From: Zelonia costaricensis
Lineage: Eukaryota; Euglenozoa; Kinetoplastea; Trypanosomatida; Trypanosomatidae
DNA: 20,688 nucleotides
Assembly: GCA_030849075.1 (NCBI GenBank)
Contig: JASAOO010003077.1
Coordinates: 1-20,688, forward strand
Direction of reading: 5' to 3'
Each line of letters begins with the position of its first letter. Position 1 is the first letter of the stretch. The notes beneath the pieces are model-generated. The model had not been told where the DNA came from, did no database searches, and saw only the letters and a list, made by a program, of their open reading frames with translations. Positions 8,723 through 16,547 of this stretch are shown in pieces. The position numbers and the translations under genes are program-made.

Positions 8723-9712
8723 TCATGCACACTCCTCCGTCCCAGTCGCCGCCGCCGCCACCTCCGCCTCCTCGAGCTGCTCCGACTTGGCCAGCCGACG
8801 CCGCGCGAAGGTGAGGTAGGCGCTGTGGCCCTTGGAGACGAGGCTGGCGCGGAACTTGATGCAGTCGTGATCGCGCGCGTCGCGGGCACGCTTGAAGACG
8901 GGGTCAAAAAACTTCGTGAGGGCCTCAACGGTACGGATGTCCACGAAGTGGTGCGGCGCGGCCCGCAGCGCCTCCACGGTGCGCTGTGTCTGCTCCATGC
9001 ACGGCGAGAAGGTGCACAGCATGCCGCCCTCTTTCAGCACGTGGCAGACGTTCTCCACGGCAGCCCACGGCGCGGGCACGTCGAGGAAGATGGCATCCAC
9101 CGACGCACGTGGCACACCGAAGCCGGTGCACGGCGCCACCATCGATGCGACATCGGCATCGACGCCGTCGACGACGTCGGGGGCGCCGGTGTTGGTCGTG
9201 CACACGTCACGCCACAGGCTGCAGACGAGGTGCGAGTCGAGCCCGTTGCGGCGGAACTCCGCCCGTGCCTCGAGGCAGCGCTGCTTGTGGAAGTCGCACG
9301 TGTACACGCACCCGTTCGGCGCCACGACCTTGGCCAGGGAGTGCGTCAGGCTGCCGCTGCCGGTGCCCGCCTCCACGACGCGCTTGCCCGGGCCAAGGCG
9401 CAGGTTCAGCACAATCGTGGCGATGTCGGTGTCGTAGATAATCTGCGTGCGGTGCGGCACCGCCTGCGTCCACATGTCCGCGCTGTTCTGCAGCACGAGC
9501 ACCGTGGCGTCGCGCGGGTCGCTCTTGACGTTGCTGCGGCCGCGCACGTAGCGGCCGAGAGGGCGGCCAATGATTTCGTTGTGGTCGAACTTGCCCGCCT
9601 TGCAGTGCAGCACCGCACCGCTCTGCAGCTGCAGCGGAGTGATGTTCTTGTGGCCGTGCACGACGAGCACCACGTCGCCATCCTTAGCGAGCGTACCGCG
9701 TGCACACAACAT
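8723..9712 (-). CDS. TRM61: tRNA (adenine-58-N1)-methyltransferase catalytic subunit
   Basis: SAM-dependent subunit of the Trm6-Trm61 (Gcd10-Gcd14) enzyme that makes m1A at position 58 in the tRNA T-loop; nuclear in other eukaryotes. The 329-residue product has the family N-terminal beta domain (about 1-85), including GHKN near 20 and IGRPLG at 48-53. The Rossmann methyltransferase domain follows, with HRTQIIYDTDIA at 87-98, SAM motif VVEAGTGSG at 112-120, an acidic residue at 140 after strand 2, and the catalytic-loop motif DAIFLDVPAPW at 206-216. FSPCMEQ at 235-241 is also typical. Compared with the human protein there is an insertion of roughly 20 residues at about 172-200 before the DVPAPW strand, and the C-terminus is Ala/Glu-rich. 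The ATG at 9712 is the first in frame and lies 16 nt after a predicted acceptor. The noncatalytic partner Trm6 is not in the window. Confidence 0.93.
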   Translation of the reverse strand: MLCARGTLAKDGDVVLVVHGHKNITPLQLQSGAVLHCKAGKFDHNEIIGRPLGRYVRGRSNVKSDPRDATVLVLQNSADMWTQAVPHRTQIIYDTDIATIVLNLRLGPGKRVVEAGTGSGSLTHSLAKVVAPNGCVYTCDFHKQRCLEARAEFRRNGLDSHLVCSLWRDVCTTNTGAPDVVDGVDADVASMVAPCTGFGVPRASVDAIFLDVPAPWAAVENVCHVLKEGGMLCTFSPCMEQTQRTVEALRAAPHHFVDIRTVEALTKFFDPVFKRARDARDHDCIKFRASLVSKGHSAYLTFARRRLAKSEQLEEAEVAAAATGTEECA

Positions 9713-10615
9713 TCACAGACTGCGTGTGCTGTGTTGTGTGTGTCAAGTGGGTCGGCGGGGCCGGAGTGCACCGACCGTGAGGGGGTGGAGACGGTGTGTT
9801 GCGTGGAGGCACTGCGCCGTTGAGCACAAGAGACGGAGAAGAGCGGAACAAGTTGACGTGGCTCACGTGGGCAGGAGGTGGGTGCGCCGTCGACGCACAA
9901 GGTTGCAGCAGGCGCGGGGCACAAGGAGGCGAGGGGACGAGGGTCGCTGCTCGTCAAGATTAGGCGTGCTGCTGCAGCGAGGCCCTCGACGGAACTCTCC
10001 TCCGCGGAGACGGGGGATAAGGAAAGGGGGGCGGGGAGGTGGGGAGGCGGTCCAACCACCACAAGGAGAGCGCAGGTCAACGTGACTGACTTTGACACCC
10101 TTCTCGTGTACCGCGGCTCTGTGTGCTTGATCACTGCACCCCTCCCCTCCCCTCCTCGCCGATTCTTGCTTGCTCCGCGCGCGGCATGAGGGGAGGGAAC
10201 CAGAGACCTGCTATGCGTTCCTCGTCGCCCTCCGCAGCCTCCCATGAGTCCTCCTTTCTCTGACTGCGCGTGTGTTGCGTTTGTGGTTGCTTTGTGGGTG
10301 GGCATGGGTGCGGCATGCGCACGGGTGACGCACCGGTACGGGAGAGAAGTCCGGCGCACGTTCAGCCCTGTTGGGCGTGCGTGGAAGAGAGAAGAAGAGG
10401 GGGGGGGCTCCGCTCGACTGGCAACACAGTGCAACACAGCAAGGGAGCAACAGGGAAAGAAGAGAAGCATGCGATGCACACGCCACACGCCTCGGCGTCG
10501 AGTGTGCCGAGGCGCGTGCGGGTTGTTGTGGGAGAAGGAAGCTGCAGCCCTGCCCGCAGCACCGCACCGCACGCCGTCCGTGGCTGTCAAGGGGGAGGGG
10601 GGGGGCCTGCCGCTT
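9713..10615. other. Spacer between CEP164-like gene and TRM61
   Basis: A 903 bp noncoding spacer. The CEP164-like stop is followed on the sense strand by a C-run (plus G-run at 10591-10605). The rest is mixed purine-rich plus-strand sequence with an additional G-run near 10400-10407. No supported gene is seen; open frames are low-complexity. Confidence 0.75.
9729..9811 (-). promoter_or_regulatory. Predicted trans-splice acceptor of the TRM61 mRNA
   Basis: The sense strand has a moderate pyrimidine tract around 9795-9776, no AG from 9811 down to 9731, then AG at plus 9729-9730, giving a 16-nt leader. A short CA-rich segment (9731-9743) sits just before the AG. Inferred. Confidence 0.5.
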
Positions 10616-13600
10616 CTACTGGCGCCCAGACAGCAGGGCATGCCACTTGGACGACAAGGCAGCGGAAGGCGACACCTCGCCGCCGTGGCTGTGCCGCCCG
10701 CGCTGCGACACGCGCAACGCGTTTGCCTTCCCAGTGGCCGTTGCAGAGTTCAGTGTCTGGGCCTGCCGCGGCCGGAGCAGGGAGGAGCTCGCCGCGTGCT
10801 GCTGACGCCGCTGCGGGGACTGCTCCGGGTCCTGGTGACCACTCGACGCGGCCATGCGTGCGGCGTGGTGCTGCTGGCGAAGGAGATGAGCGCTTTGTGC
10901 TCGTGCGGTGGGTGACGTCGAGGCCGCTGATGCGCCGCGGCGCGGCTCCGCGTGTGTGGCCGAGTTGTCACGGCGGTGCTGGCGGTGCCGCCGCTGCGTC
11001 TGCTGTTGCTGCTGCAGGCCCGCCGCCTCTCCGTCCAGTGTGTCGAGGCGCTCGCCGAGGTGGGATAGGACGCGGCTGATGTGCTCCTGGCGGATCTGCC
11101 ACATGCCCTCCGCCTCGCTGCGCTGCCGTTCCTGCTGCAGCTGTTGGGCCTCCGCATCGCGCCGCCGCTGCTGCAGCCACGCCTCACGCGCGGCCTGCAG
11201 GGACGCCTGACGCTGCTGGAAGAGACGCCGCTGCTGCTCCGAGACGGCGATGGCCTCGGATGTGCTCGAGGGCACGCCGCTCACCGCCGCCGCGACGGAG
11301 GGCAGGGGTGAGGGAGCCGTGGTGCCCGTGACAGAGGCTGTCGACGACCCACGCAGCGCCGAAGGCCACGGTGACTGCTCCAAGGCAACCGGGTTGGTCG
11401 GCGTGTTCATCCATGACACCCCTGCAGCGGCAGCGGGAATGGGGCTTGGCTGGTGCTGCAGCCCGTAGGGAGTCGCGATGACGTGCGGCGCAACCGAGGT
11501 GGCACTGGCGCGCGGATAGGCCAGCACCTGCTGCAGAGGGGTGCTGAGGCCGGCGGGCACGTAAGAGGGGTGGAGCGGCGCTTGCAGCTGCTGCTGCTGC
11601 TGCTGGAGGGCGCGCGTCTTGCCTCGCCACGACTGCAACTCCGTGTCCAAGGCGGCCTCCTGCGCGCAGAAGCCGCTCTCCAGGGCCCGCATGGTCGCCT
11701 CGTGCACCCTTCGCAGCCGGTAGCCCGCTGCCGGAGACGACTCCCCGGGCAATGGGGGCGGTGGGGGGGTGGCCGCCGTGGGCGAGCCGGGCTGCGGGGA
11801 CGCTGCGGCCGAATTCGCCGTTGCGGCAGTCAGCGCGGCGACCTTGTCCGTCAGCGCACGCACCTGCTGCGCCGCGCGCGTCTGCTGCGCCGTGAGCACC
11901 GCCTCGCGCTCCTCCAGCGCAGCTCGCTGAGCCGCCTGCGTCCGCTTGCGTGTCGCCCACTCGGCCTCAGCGGCTGCCGTCTCTGTCCGCCGCTGCGCGC
12001 ACTGGGCAGCCGTCGCTGCAGCGGCTGCGGCCTCCGCGGCGCTGGGGCTGCTGCCCAGCGCAGTCTCCGTGGCGGTGGCAGGCGACGCGGCTGCCGCAGC
12101 CGCCCTCACCTTCGCCCGCTCCGCCGCCTCGTAGGCCGCGAGCTCCTCCTCCACCTCCGCCGCCACCGCTTCGCGCTCCTCGTCGTAGCGGGCCGACAGT
12201 CGCGCCGCCACCGCCGCGTACTCGGCCGCCAGCTTTGTCTTCTCCGCCGCGACCGCGGTGTCGAGCGTGGACTGGATGAACGCCTCCTTCGCCTCCTGCT
12301 CCTCGCGTGCCTGCCGCGCCGCCGCCTCCGTCTTGCGCCGCTCGTAGGCCTCCATGGCAAGCTGATGGTCGGCCAGCGCCTTCTCCCGCTTCGCCGCCGC
12401 TTCGGCACGCAGCCGGTCGTGCCGTGCCGTGGTCTCCTGCACGTAGAGTTCCACCTCCGCCTCCACCGCCTTGGCCACCAGCGCCGTCTGCTGCGCGACA
12501 GTCGTCGCCCCAGCCGCCTCCGCCGCCTCCTGCGTGCACTGCTGCTGAAGCTCTGCCTCGAGCTTAGCGTACAGCGCCTTCTTGCTTTCCACCTCCGCCG
12601 CGTGGGCAGCCTTGAGCTGGTCGACGCTGACGGGTGCAGCCGCCTCGGCACCGGTGCTGCTGCCCGCTGCGCGCTGCTTCGTCAGCGACGCAGTCGGAGA
12701 CGTCGCCGCCGCGGCGGCGGAGGCCAGCGCCGCGTCCCGCTCCGCGCGCACCCTTGTGAGGCGCTCCTGCCGCTCCCGGCCGCGGGTGAGGCGGATGCGG
12801 TTGAGCTCTTGCGTGTAGGCCACGCTGAGTGCAGGCCCGGACCCGAGGCGCCCAGCGCTCTGCGCCGTCACGAGGGCAGGCCGGTCTGCCCCAAAGGAAG
12901 GCTCGCGGCTGGCCACCTTGGCAGGGGAGGTGACGCCTGATGCAGGGCGCGACGACGCCTGCTGATGCTGTTGCTGTTGCTGTTGCTGCACCTGCTCGAT
13001 CTGCTTGCTGAGCTCTGCCAGCGCCGCCTCACCGCCGCTGCGAACCGTCGCGTGTTCCTGCGTCGTGGCAGCCTCGATGTCGCGCAGCTGCGCCGCCTTC
13101 GCCGTCGCAATGCGGTTGAGCCGCTCCGTCAGCGCCGCCTCGTTCGTGGGGGAGACGTTATCGTCGCTCACAGTGGAGGAGGACGCGGCGAGGTTCGCTG
13201 GAGTTGGGCTAGATGCCTCCACCCTTGCGATGCGTCCCTCCAGCTCTTTCAGCTGCGCCTCCAGCTTGCGCCGCTGCGTCTCTGCCTGCAGCGCCAAGGC
13301 GAGCTCCTCCGCGTCCAGCTTGCGCTGTCGGCTCTGCGCCGCCGCCTTCACCCGCTCCTGCTCCTCGTCTCGCACGCGCTGCAGGGCGGCCTCGTGTGCA
13401 GTCTGCGCAGCCGCCACCGCCGCCTCGTGCTGCCGACGCGCCGCCGCCTCCGTGTCGCTGCGTTGGCTCGCCTGCGCGGCCTTCAGCTCTGCCTCCACCG
13501 AGGCGCGCTGTGTGTTGCCGGAGGTTGCGCGAGCCGCCTCCGCCTCAAGCTTCTGCAGCCGCGTCGCGTGCAGCTCTGCCTCCCGCTCCAGTGCGCGCAG

Positions 13601-14701
13601 CTCATCGCCGTACGTCTCCTCGCACGTGGTGCGGGTCTGCTGCAGTCGTCGCTCCCGCTCCTCCTCCTCCTGCTGTGTCGAGGTGGCACGGCGGGTGGCA
13701 TCGGCGCGGCGCAACTCGGCCACGTCCGTGTCGAAGTTCCGCTGCAGCGTCGACATGGTCGCGTGGTGGGTCTCGTCAAGCTTCGACCGCTCCAACTCGA
13801 GCGCCGCCGCCATCTCCCGCCGCACGCGCTCCTCCAGGGCGCGCTCCGCTTCGGACATGATCCGGTGCGGCGCGGCGGCGGTGGCGCTCGTCGAAGGGGA
13901 CGCGATGGCGGACGGTGCCGCCAAGCCGCTGGTCAGCCCCTCTGGGGCCGGCACCTTCTTCGCCGTCAGCACAGCTGGGGCACGGCCTGGCGCGGGGCTG
14001 ATGCCGGTCCCCGTCGGGCCTGACGCACCCGAGCTCTGCAAGCCACCCCCGGAAATGCGGATCGCAGCAGGCTGTTGCTGCGGCTGGTGCTGCTTCTGTG
14101 TTGGCGGCTGGTGCATGATGAGCTTGGCCTCCTCGCGGCTGCTCCCTTTGCTGCCGAGTGCAGTTACTGGGCTGAGGGCGGGTACTGAGGACGCCGGACC
14201 GGTGTCGCGGCGCAGGACGCCGGTGTCGGTGAGCAGGACGTGGGACTGCTGAATGGCCGGGGCCGTGGTTCGGCTGGCTGATGCGCTCTCGATCGGCGTC
14301 GCGGGTGTGCTGCTGGCCGCTGCGGGCTTGCGCGTGCGGGCCTTCTCCTTCTCCTGCTCGAAGCGCTGCCGGAAGACGCCGTCGAGCGGGTGGTCCCAGC
14401 TGCTCTCCCCTGTCTTGAAGTTGAAGTAGTAGATCTCGCCCTCGTTTGTGCTGCACGGCTTCCACTCCTTGGGCAGCGGCGTCTTGAGCCCCTCCCGTGC
14501 GAGCCACAGCAGTTCCGAGTCCTGCGGCAGCTTCATGCCAATCCAGTCCGCGAACTCGAGTATCTCCTCCTCGGTCGGCTCGTAGCTCTCGTCGATGTGG
14601 TCGTCCAGCACCTGCGAAACCGTGCCGTCGTCGGCCACGTACGTCTCACCAGCGCGCGGCACGACAACATTCGTTTCCTGCCTCACCGTGCGCGGCGGCA
14701 T
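10616..14701 (-). CDS. CEP164: CEP164-like WW-domain coiled-coil protein
   Basis: Probable basal-body transition-fibre (distal appendage) protein. In animals CEP164 docks the mother centriole and recruits TTBK2; T. brucei has CEP164 paralogues at the flagellum base, one linked to control of flagellum length (family knowledge). The first 120 residues carry the diagnostic region: EPTEEEILEFADWIG at 41-55, LLWLAREGL at 64-72, then a WW domain at about 76-106 with tryptophans at 80 and 102, KEWKPC at 78-83, the YYFNF core at 91-95 and SSWDHP at 100-105. The rest of the 1361 residues is unconserved: low complexity at 120-280, a long Ala/Glu/Arg/Gln coiled coil at about 282-960 broken by a polyglutamine stretch near 567-580, Pro/Thr/Ser/Gln-rich sequence to about 1145, a second coiled coil to about 1238, and a basic His/Arg/Ser/Ala tail. 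The start is the ATG at 14701, 11 nt after a predicted acceptor; the open frame continues upstream into noncoding sequence. Which paralogue it is cannot be told here. Confidence 0.85.
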   Translation of the reverse strand: MPPRTVRQETNVVVPRAGETYVADDGTVSQVLDDHIDESYEPTEEEILEFADWIGMKLPQDSELLWLAREGLKTPLPKEWKPCSTNEGEIYYFNFKTGESSWDHPLDGVFRQRFEQEKEKARTRKPAAASSTPATPIESASASRTTAPAIQQSHVLLTDTGVLRRDTGPASSVPALSPVTALGSKGSSREEAKLIMHQPPTQKQHQPQQQPAAIRISGGGLQSSGASGPTGTGISPAPGRAPAVLTAKKVPAPEGLTSGLAAPSAIASPSTSATAAAPHRIMSEAERALEERVRREMAAALELERSKLDETHHATMSTLQRNFDTDVAELRRADATRRATSTQQEEEERERRLQQTRTTCEETYGDELRALEREAELHATRLQKLEAEAARATSGNTQRASVEAELKAAQASQRSDTEAAARRQHEAAVAAAQTAHEAALQRVRDEEQERVKAAAQSRQRKLDAEELALALQAETQRRKLEAQLKELEGRIARVEASSPTPANLAASSSTVSDDNVSPTNEAALTERLNRIATAKAAQLRDIEAATTQEHATVRSGGEAALAELSKQIEQVQQQQQQQHQQASSRPASGVTSPAKVASREPSFGADRPALVTAQSAGRLGSGPALSVAYTQELNRIRLTRGRERQERLTRVRAERDAALASAAAAATSPTASLTKQRAAGSSTGAEAAAPVSVDQLKAAHAAEVESKKALYAKLEAELQQQCTQEAAEAAGATTVAQQTALVAKAVEAEVELYVQETTARHDRLRAEAAAKREKALADHQLAMEAYERRKTEAAARQAREEQEAKEAFIQSTLDTAVAAEKTKLAAEYAAVAARLSARYDEEREAVAAEVEEELAAYEAAERAKVRAAAAAASPATATETALGSSPSAAEAAAAAATAAQCAQRRTETAAAEAEWATRKRTQAAQRAALEEREAVLTAQQTRAAQQVRALTDKVAALTAATANSAAASPQPGSPTAATPPPPPLPGESSPAAGYRLRRVHEATMRALESGFCAQEAALDTELQSWRGKTRALQQQQQQLQAPLHPSYVPAGLSTPLQQVLAYPRASATSVAPHVIATPYGLQHQPSPIPAAAAGVSWMNTPTNPVALEQSPWPSALRGSSTASVTGTTAPSPLPSVAAAVSGVPSSTSEAIAVSEQQRRLFQQRQASLQAAREAWLQQRRRDAEAQQLQQERQRSEAEGMWQIRQEHISRVLSHLGERLDTLDGEAAGLQQQQQTQRRHRQHRRDNSATHAEPRRGASAASTSPTARAQSAHLLRQQHHAARMAASSGHQDPEQSPQRRQQHAASSSLLRPRQAQTLNSATATGKANALRVSQRGRHSHGGEVSPSAALSSKWHALLSGRQ

Positions 14702-14712
14702 CGTCGCTCTAT

Positions 14713-14788
14713 CTGTTTGCGTGAGACACCGCCAAGTCGTCCCGAAGGGGGTCGAGGGGAGGGGGTAGGGGGGAAGAGGGGGGGGGGC
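14713..14788 (-). promoter_or_regulatory. Predicted trans-splice acceptor of the CEP164-like mRNA
   Basis: A very strong C-rich sense tract (14788 down to about 14740) is followed by an AG-free stretch ending in ACAG, with the AG at plus 14713-14714. The leader would be 11 nt. Inferred from tract and first-AG rule. Confidence 0.6.
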
Positions 14789-14845
14789 AACAACACAGCA
14801 GAGAGGGCTGCTAGTGCAGCGTGCACAGAGTTGTGCCACAGCGGG

Positions 14846-14868
14846 GTGTGTGTGTGTGTGTGTGTGTG
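14846..14868. repeat. (GT)n microsatellite upstream of CEP164-like gene
   Basis: A GT tract of about 11 units on the plus strand (CA in gene sense), 145 bp upstream of the start, followed by a GGGA tetramer run. Confidence 0.95.
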
Positions 14869-15040
14869 GAGGGAGGGAGGGAGAGTGCCACCTCTCCGTC
14901 TCACGCACGGCACGAGCAAACAACCAAAAAGCACAGCAACGGAAACAGAACACCAATCGAGGCAACAGTAAAAAGAGAAAAGAAGAGAAAAACGGGGCAA
15001 CCGAGGACCCCCTCCCTCCCGCCCCTTCCTGCCTCTCTCT

Positions 15041-15074
15041 CACTGCGTAAGTTACACTGCGTAAGTTACACTGC
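15041..15074. repeat. 14-bp tandem repeat, 2.4 copies
   Basis: Two perfect copies of CACTGCGTAAGTTA at 15041-15054 and 15055-15068, then a partial CACTGC that runs into a CAG repeat. Each copy contains the hexamer GTAAGT on the plus strand. Confidence 0.9.
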
Positions 15075-15281
15075 AGCAGCAGCAGCGGCTGTCGCCACCG
15101 ACTTGCCCAGCCTGACCGAGGAGGGAGGGGCGGGAGTAGAGAGGGGGGGAGAGGGGCGCTAGTGTACAGTGGGGAGGGGGGTGCCCAGGGAAGGCAGAGC
15201 CACACAGGAGGACACAACGCGCGCTGCGCAGACGCCGCCCTCCCGCGTCGAAGGAGGGGGTCAGTGAGGGGGGAGGAGGGT

Positions 15282-15301
15282 TGTGTGTGTGTGTGTGTGT
15301 G
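15282..15301. repeat. (TG)n microsatellite
   Basis: A TG tract of 10 units on the plus strand in the spacer between MCM6 and the CEP164-like gene. Confidence 0.95.
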
Positions 15302-16547
15302 ATGTGTATATGGCGTCGTGTATGAACGCGTCTCTGAGCAAGAGGGGGCAGCGTGGGGGTGCTGGGAGAAGGGAGAGGCACACTCGCCTCAAGCGCTGGG
15401 TAAGCGAAGTCAAGTGAAGAAGAAAAGGGAGCAGGCGAAGATGCCCAGGGGATGCAAGGTCGCCGGGGAGCAGAAGGACGGCTAAGCACGTGGCGCACCG
15501 CGTGGGCGCAATGTTGGCGTATGGGTCTAGTGCAGGGGGTGGGAAAAAGCCGACGGCAGGGTGCCGAGGGAGGAGGAGGGAGGGGGGCGATGAGGTGTGT
15601 GTGAAGGGTGCGGCGGACGAGGAGACCCGTCCCGCTACCAAGGTGCGCCGAGGGGAGGGCAGGTGAATGGAGGAGAGCGACGTCGCAGCGGTGCGCCACG
15701 AGGTGGGGGGGGGGGCCAACAGAAACGTACGGGTGGGTGCGTGCGTCGAGTAAGAGAATAACAGATGAAAGCGGGAAAGGGTGCACCTGCAGGCCAGGGG
15801 GGCGCACTCGCGAGAAGATGCGGTGAAGCACGTCGGGTGGGGGTGGCGACGTCACCCCCCTCCCCGCGCTGAGCGAAGGCGCGAGGAGGACCGCGGGAAC
15901 AGTTGGGCGCTACGCACTGCAGAGGGACGCACAGGGACGGCAGCAGGTGCCGGTACTGCTGCCCGCCGCACGTTCGCCACCGCACGAGTCAGACGATCCG
16001 CCACAGTCTTCCTGAAAGACAAGAGGCAAAAAGAATTGGGTTGCGCGAAGACGGAGGAAGGGGGTGTGACGTCCCTCCCCCCCCCCAATCCCCTCCTCCT
16101 CCTCAACCTTACGCGCACCATTGCCATTCGAGCCGCTTGAGGCGTCAAGTTTGCTTTCCGAGAGAAGATGCGTCGTTGTGTCGACACCGCGACCTCTATG
16201 CTCAGCGCGCTTCTGGGCGCCGCGTCAACACGTGGTTGCAGGGACGGGTGGGACAGCGCGCACACACGCACACACAAACATCTTCTGCCGCGTGGGTGGG
16301 GGGGCACGGGCCCTCAGCAGCAGGGTGGGGAGGTCACGTCCCTCTCACCCCCCCCGTGTGACGCGTTCTATTATAAACACTACCGAAGTGAGCAGTGCGT
16401 CGTGCGCAGGGTGCACGTTGACATCTCGACCTGCCCTCGAGGCACTTGATCGAGTGCAGGAGAGAAGGAACCGCAGGGACGCCGCCACCTCCCGGGTCGT
16501 GTCGAGGCCTCTGCCGCTGCGCCTCTTCTTCCCTCTCCGACTCGCTC

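Larger units (their letters stand above)
14702..16547. other. Spacer between MCM6 and CEP164-like gene
   Basis: A 1.85 kb noncoding stretch, presumably a long MCM6 3' UTR plus the CEP164-like leader region. It has two GT tracts, a short CA-rich run at 16260-16276, a 14-bp tandem repeat at 15041-15074, a CAG run next to it, and a small AT-richer patch near 16366-16380. Several frames are open over more than 300 bp, but the translations are Arg/Pro/Ser-rich with no domain and no convincing start. No RNA gene is recognised. Confidence 0.7.

Noticed and set aside
11453..14252. Several long plus-strand frames opposite the CEP164-like gene
   Set aside because: They are the Leu/Arg-rich and Ser/Ala-rich antisense of a repetitive coiled coil.
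14702..15217. Upstream extension of the CEP164-like frame by 172 codons
   Set aside because: The extension is Pro/Ser/Leu-rich with a His-Thr run from the GT tract and lies upstream of the strong splice-acceptor tract; CEP164 similarity starts shortly after the ATG at 14701.
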